Assembly: GCA_903834515.1 (NCBI GenBank)
Contig: CAILJM010000002.1
Span: 1-50,091, forward strand
DNA length: 50,091 nucleotides
Direction of reading: 5' to 3'
Source of the DNA: an uncultured Actinomycetes bacterium
GTDB taxonomy: Bacteria > Actinomycetota > Actinomycetes > Nanopelagicales > Nanopelagicaceae
Made by a program: the position numbers and the translations under genes. Positions 46,885 to 50,091 of the stretch are shown here, piece by piece (the stretch's first letter is position 1; every line of letters starts with the position of its first letter). The notes beneath the pieces are model-generated. The model did no database searches, was not told the DNA's origin, and saw only the letters and a program-made list of their open reading frames with translations.

Positions 46885-47592
46885 TTGAGTAAAGTGGCAT
46901 TCGTGAGTAAAGCTGCCGATGAATCCGTAATTCGATCCGCACCACTTTTTAGCGCCTTGAGTGATGATGAAGCCGCTGCGCTTCGCTCTTCAATGACTCA
47001 GGTCAAAGTAACCAAGGGGCATACACTCTTTAAAGAGGGCGATGAAGGTGATCGTCTCTACGTCGTGCTAGAAGGAAAACTCAAGCTAGGTACTACTTCA
47101 ATGGATGGCCGGGAGAATCTGCTCTCTATTCTCGGACCTGGTGAAATGTTTGGTGAACTCTCACTCTTCGATCCAGAGCCTCGCACAGCCACCGCAACTG
47201 CAGTCACTGATGCAAAGTTATTAGCACTTGCTCATGATCAAGTTATTGGTCTAGTGACTGCACATCCAAAAGCGTCGCTCGAATTGTTGCGCCGACTTGC
47301 TCAGCGTCTACGTAAATCAAATGAAATTTTGGCAGATCTCGTCTTCGCTGATGTACCGGGTCGCGTTGCAAAGGCGATTATCGATCTTGGCTCACGCTTT
47401 GGAAATCAAAAGGATGATGGTCTTCATGTTAATCATGACCTCACCCAAGAAGAGCTAGCTCAATTAGTGGGAGCATCCCGCGAAACCGTGAATAAAGCAC
47501 TTGCAGATTTCGCAGCACGCGGTTGGGTTCGACTCGAACCCCGCGCCGTAGTCGTCTTGGACTACGAGCGCATCTCTAAACGTGGAAAGTAA
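46885..47592 (+). CDS. crp: Crp/Fnr-family regulator (GlxR-like)
   Basis: The 235-residue protein has an N-terminal cyclic-nucleotide-binding domain (about 20-140: GDRLYVVLEGKLKLG, GPGEMFGELSLFDPEPRTAT) and a C-terminal winged helix (about 160-228: LTQEELAQLVGASRETVNKAL). The PEPRTAT segment keeps the Glu/Arg/Thr residues used for cAMP contact in Crp/GlxR. Two starts are possible: TTG 46885 or GTG 46903; neither has a strong ribosome binding site, so leaderless translation is plausible. It is divergent from nth and is probably a global carbon regulator. Confidence 0.93.
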   Translation: MSKVAFVSKAADESVIRSAPLFSALSDDEAAALRSSMTQVKVTKGHTLFKEGDEGDRLYVVLEGKLKLGTTSMDGRENLLSILGPGEMFGELSLFDPEPRTATATAVTDAKLLALAHDQVIGLVTAHPKASLELLRRLAQRLRKSNEILADLVFADVPGRVAKAIIDLGSRFGNQKDDGLHVNHDLTQEELAQLVGASRETVNKALADFAARGWVRLEPRAVVVLDYERISKRGK

Positions 47593-48051
47593 TTAAGCTA
47601 CTTCTACAACGAGTTCGATCTCTACTGGTGCATCCAGTGGCAGTTCAGCAACGCCAATCGCAGTGCGGGCATGCTTTCCATTGACATCTCCCCAGATATG
47701 AATGAGGGTCTCAGAGGCGCCATTGACAACACCAGGATGTCCTACAAATCCGGCGACACCGTTAACAAATCCACGAACCTGAACTACGCGAACAATTGAA
47801 TCAACAGGTGCAACGAGTTCGACAGCGGCGAGTGCATTCAAGATGCAGATCGTTGCAAGTTCCTTTGCGCGTTCTGGGGTAACTGTTCCGCCAACTTTGC
47901 CGGTCTCAGCCATCTTGCCATCGACGAGTGGAAGTTGTCCCGCGGTGAATACAAGATTGCCAGTGCGAACTGATGGCACGTATGCGGCAACAGGGAGCGC
48001 TGCAACTGGAAGTGTTAATCCGAGTTCTGCGAGTTTTGCACGAACATCCAT
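47593..48051 (-). CDS. Rid-family (YjgF/UK114) protein
   Basis: The 152-residue protein has the Rid fold signature: VFTAGQLPLVDGK at the first strands, AAVELVAPVDSIVRVVQVRGFV and a C-terminal HARTAIGVAELPLDAPVEIE, retaining the Arg that in RidA hydrolyses reactive enamines. It is longer than classical RidA (about 130 residues) by an N-terminal stretch. Its stop lies directly next to the crp stop with no gap, so the two are convergent. It directly follows the DUF4177 gene. Confidence 0.92.
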   Translation of the reverse strand: MDVRAKLAELGLTLPVAALPVAAYVPSVRTGNLVFTAGQLPLVDGKMAETGKVGGTVTPERAKELATICILNALAAVELVAPVDSIVRVVQVRGFVNGVAGFVGHPGVVNGASETLIHIWGDVNGKHARTAIGVAELPLDAPVEIELVVEVA

Positions 48052-48219
48052 TTACTTAACCTCACGCTTCATATAGGCGACTAATTGTTCTCCGGTACCT
48101 GGTGCTGGAACTACTTGTACAAGATCCCATCCTTCGGATCCCCATGTATCAAGGATCTGCTTCGTTGCATGCGAAAGAAGTGGAACTGTTACATATTCAA
48201 ACTTCGTGTGATCTGACAT
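48052..48219 (-). CDS. DUF4177 micro-protein
   Basis: The 55-residue protein has the DUF4177 pattern: FEYVTVPLL, then ATKQILDTWGSEGWDLVQVV and EQLVAYMKRE. The GWxLVxV core is diagnostic for the family, whose function is unknown. The ATG at 48219 shares one base with the stop of the YqeY-like gene (TAATG), and GGAGGTAAC lies just upstream. It is followed at once by the Rid gene, so YqeY-like, DUF4177 and Rid form one unit. Confidence 0.92.
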   Translation of the reverse strand: MSDHTKFEYVTVPLLSHATKQILDTWGSEGWDLVQVVPAPGTGEQLVAYMKREVK

Positions 48220-48677
48220 TAGTTACCTCCGCTAAGTGCTGCTTTGACGAGAGCTGAGACAGAACCACCATCGGCCTTGCCTGCGATCTTTGGTGAAATT
48301 ACTTTCATAACGAGACCCATTCCTGCCGGTCCTGATGCTCCGGTTTCTGCGATTGCGCCAGCGATCATCTCTTTGATCTCGGCCTCAGAAAGTTGGGCAG
48401 GTAAATATCGGGCGATGACTTCGCCCTCTTTGGATTCAAGCTCTGCTCGATCTGCTCGACCGGCATCTTTAAAAGCCTCGGCTGCCTCACGGCGCTTCTT
48501 CGCTTCGCGTGAGAGAACGGTGATGATCTCAGCATCACTGAGCGTACGAGCCTCTTTGCCGGCCACCTCTTCGGTAGTGATTGCAGTTAAAACCATGCGG
48601 ATCGTCCCTGAGGTGAGCTCATCACGTGAGCGAATCGCCTCGGTTAAATCGTGCTGGAGCGTCTCTTTAATACTCAT
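48219..48677 (-). CDS. GatB/YqeY-like protein
   Basis: I choose ATG 48677 (152 residues, MSIKETLQHDL); a frame 11 codons longer would run into the divergent gene. The all-helical protein carries SRDELTSGTIRMVLTAITTEE, REAKKRREAAEAFKDAGR and the C-terminal GxGMGLVMKVISPKIAGKAD (here GPAGMGLVMKVISPKI), the tRNA-binding YqeY domain related to the tail of GatB. Its exact role is unknown. It is divergent from the metallophosphoesterase, with only 21 bp between starts. Confidence 0.92.
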   Translation of the reverse strand: MSIKETLQHDLTEAIRSRDELTSGTIRMVLTAITTEEVAGKEARTLSDAEIITVLSREAKKRREAAEAFKDAGRADRAELESKEGEVIARYLPAQLSEAEIKEMIAGAIAETGASGPAGMGLVMKVISPKIAGKADGGSVSALVKAALSGGN

Positions 48678-48683
48678 AGAGAG

Positions 48684-48689
48684 TATCTT
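48684..48689 (+). promoter_or_regulatory. Possible shared -10 region of a divergent gene pair
   Basis: TATCTT lies 9 nt before the plus-strand start, and the same segment reads AAGATACT on the minus strand, just before the ATG at 48677. The 21-bp gap leaves no room for two ordinary leaders, so both mRNAs may begin at or near their start codons. Confidence 0.3.
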
Positions 48690-48698
48690 CTCACGCCT

Positions 48699-49514
48699 AT
48701 GGCTTATCAACTACGTGAGGCGACTCTGCCGGTGCTCCCACCAGGGGCTGCGCCGATTCGAGTCCTGCATTTTTCAGATCTTCATCTCACCCCAGCACGC
48801 CATCATGAGATCGCAGATATTAAATCTTTTATCAATCTCAAGCCTGATCTCGTCATAAGCACCGGGGATTTCTTGGCCCACAAGGATGCTGTTCCTGTTG
48901 CACTTCACGCACTCGATGAACTTCTTGCGCTACCCGGACTCTTCGTCTTTGGTTCAAATGATTACTACGCACCAAGATTTAAAAATCCATTAAATTACCT
49001 TCGCAAAGATCATGGCCCACGAATACTTGGGAGCGAGTTGCCATTTGCAGATCTTGCTTATGGATTAGAGCGACGCGGCTGGAAGAATCTCAATCACTCG
49101 CGCGCGATGGTGACAATCAATGGGACGAGGATCGAGGCTCGAGGCACAGATGATGCTCACTTAAATCGCGATGATTACAACCAAGTTGCTGGTGCACCCG
49201 CTGATTGTGATTTAGCTATTGGCGTCACACATGCGCCCTATAAGCGGGTACTTGATGCGATGAACCGTGATGATCTCGATATTATTTTTGCAGGTCACAC
49301 TCATGGCGGGCAGATCAGGCTCCCATGGCCTGGTGGATCGAAGGCGCTCACGACTAACTGTGATTTACCAAAGTGGCGCGCACGCGGTGTGAGTGTTCAA
49401 AAGGGCGAAGCGTGGCTCAATGTATCTGCAGGAATGGGCACATCTCCATTCGCTCGCATTCGAGTCGCTTCGCCCCCAGAAGTAAGTCTTATTACGCTTG
49501 AAGCAAGTATTTAA
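48699..49514 (+). CDS. Calcineurin-like metallophosphoesterase (YkuE-like)
   Basis: I choose ATG 48699 (271 residues, MAYQLREATLP) since the longer frame would extend into the YqeY-like gene. Two-metal phosphoesterase motifs are seen: HFSDLHLTP (Asp-x-His), STGDFLAHK (Gly-Asp), GSNDYYAP in the place of GNHD, GVTHAP and FAGHTHGGQIRLPW. Actinobacterial members often have N in GSND. The natural substrate is unknown; membrane phospholipid or lipid A-like phosphate groups are used by some relatives. There is no signal peptide, so it is cytoplasmic. Confidence 0.92.
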   Translation: MAYQLREATLPVLPPGAAPIRVLHFSDLHLTPARHHEIADIKSFINLKPDLVISTGDFLAHKDAVPVALHALDELLALPGLFVFGSNDYYAPRFKNPLNYLRKDHGPRILGSELPFADLAYGLERRGWKNLNHSRAMVTINGTRIEARGTDDAHLNRDDYNQVAGAPADCDLAIGVTHAPYKRVLDAMNRDDLDIIFAGHTHGGQIRLPWPGGSKALTTNCDLPKWRARGVSVQKGEAWLNVSAGMGTSPFARIRVASPPEVSLITLEASI

Positions 49515-50091
49515 TTACTTCTTCTTTGTTTTTTTCTTTGTGAGTTCAGCTGCAACGAGTTCTGCAATCTGAGCAGTGTTGAGCGCTGCGCCTTTACGTA
49601 GGTTATCTCCGCATAAGAAGAGATCGAGCGACTTCTTATCGTCGAGAGATTGGCGAACGCGACCAACCCAGGTTGGATCAGTTCCTACAACATCATTTGG
49701 TGTTGGGAATTGTTTTGTCTCAGGATCATCCTTAAGGAGTACGCCAGGTGCCTTCATCAATATCTTCTGCGCAGCCTTGCGAGAGACTTCGGTTTTAAAT
49801 GTCGCGTGCACCGCAAGTGAGTGAGTTGTTAGCACCGGAACTCGAACACATGTGGCGGATACTTTCAGCTTTGGCATTCCTAAGATCTTGCGTGATTCGT
49901 TACGAACCTTGAGTTCTTCGGAGGTATATCCCTCTTCCTTAAGTGAACCAGCCCATGGAACAACGTTCATCGCAAGTGGTGCTGGGAAGGGCGAGTCGGC
50001 TGATACATGGTTTCGGACATCACCGGTAGATTCACCAGCGTTAGTTCCTGCAACTGCAGAGATTTGCGCACGAAGCGCATCGATACCTGGC
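49515..50091 (-). CDS. asd: Aspartate-semialdehyde dehydrogenase, C-terminal part (cut by window edge)
   Basis: The gene runs off the window, so only about 192 C-terminal residues are visible. The enzyme reduces aspartyl phosphate to aspartate semialdehyde for lysine, diaminopimelate, threonine and methionine. The visible region has ISAVAGTNAGEST, RVPVLTTHSLAV with the catalytic His, LDLFLCGDNLRKGAALNTAQ and a Lys-rich end (KKKTKKK). The N-terminal NADP-binding domain and the active-site Cys lie outside. It is convergent with the metallophosphoesterase, its stop abutting that gene's stop. Confidence 0.95.
   Translation of the reverse strand, partial: PGIDALRAQISAVAGTNAGESTGDVRNHVSADSPFPAPLAMNVVPWAGSLKEEGYTSEELKVRNESRKILGMPKLKVSATCVRVPVLTTHSLAVHATFKTEVSRKAAQKILMKAPGVLLKDDPETKQFPTPNDVVGTDPTWVGRVRQSLDDKKSLDLFLCGDNLRKGAALNTAQIAELVAAELTKKKTKKK

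Noticed and set aside
48244-48858. A 204-codon plus-strand frame opposite the YqeY-like gene
   Set aside because: It runs antisense through a well-supported gene and into the metallophosphoesterase in another frame, and its sequence is Ser/Ala-rich shadow coding.

Overview
The window looks like a compact chromosome segment from a free-living actinobacterium. Evidence: a bldC-type regulator, DUF3073 and DUF4177 micro-proteins, a small PurL that needs PurS and PurQ, the acs / CvpA / thioredoxin-like / nth / crp gene order, and the tRNA Glu-Asp-Phe cluster. Moderate GC, very short intergenic gaps, many 1-4 bp start/stop overlaps and GTG/TTG starts resemble small-genome freshwater actinobacteria (Nanopelagicales, acI type). 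That placement is inference from style, not from a marker gene. No mobile element, CRISPR array or rRNA was seen.

Layout. 1-1000: tRNA-Lys, a small dimeric-barrel-like protein and an unlisted 54-residue membrane micro-protein. 1001-4777: a 1258-residue secreted multidomain protein ending in an OmpA-like domain. 4912-8603: a heterodimeric ABC exporter with one degenerate ATP site. 8619-10431: a Sua5-type tRNA modification enzyme and a SIMPL-domain protein. 10503-10885: three tRNAs.

11054-24079 (minus strand) is the most unusual block. Six tandem secreted proteins follow, in transcription order, a bldC-like regulator, a WecA/TagO-type glycosyl-phosphate transferase, a SigE-type sigma factor and a single-pass membrane protein in the usual anti-sigma position. 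All six end in the same short tail: two cysteines exactly 15 residues apart, then P-x-G-[YF]-K. Together they look like a regulated cell-envelope or secreted surface system.

24225-42741 (minus strand) is a purine biosynthesis island (purM, purF, an SCP2-like gene, purL, purQ, purS, purC, purB, purD, purA) ending at fba. Between purB and purD sits a complete ABC importer plus a fused glycerophosphodiester phosphodiesterase / inositol-monophosphatase-like enzyme, suggesting organophosphate scavenging. purE/K, purN and purH are not in the window.

42742-43219 is the only long gap without a convincing gene. It carries an fba leader hairpin and a run of four hairpins that may be a structured RNA. 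43220-50091 holds acs, a CvpA-like membrane protein, a TlpA-like thioredoxin, nth, a Crp/GlxR-like regulator, a Rid protein, a DUF4177 protein, a YqeY-like protein, a metallophosphoesterase and the 3' part of asd, cut by the window edge.
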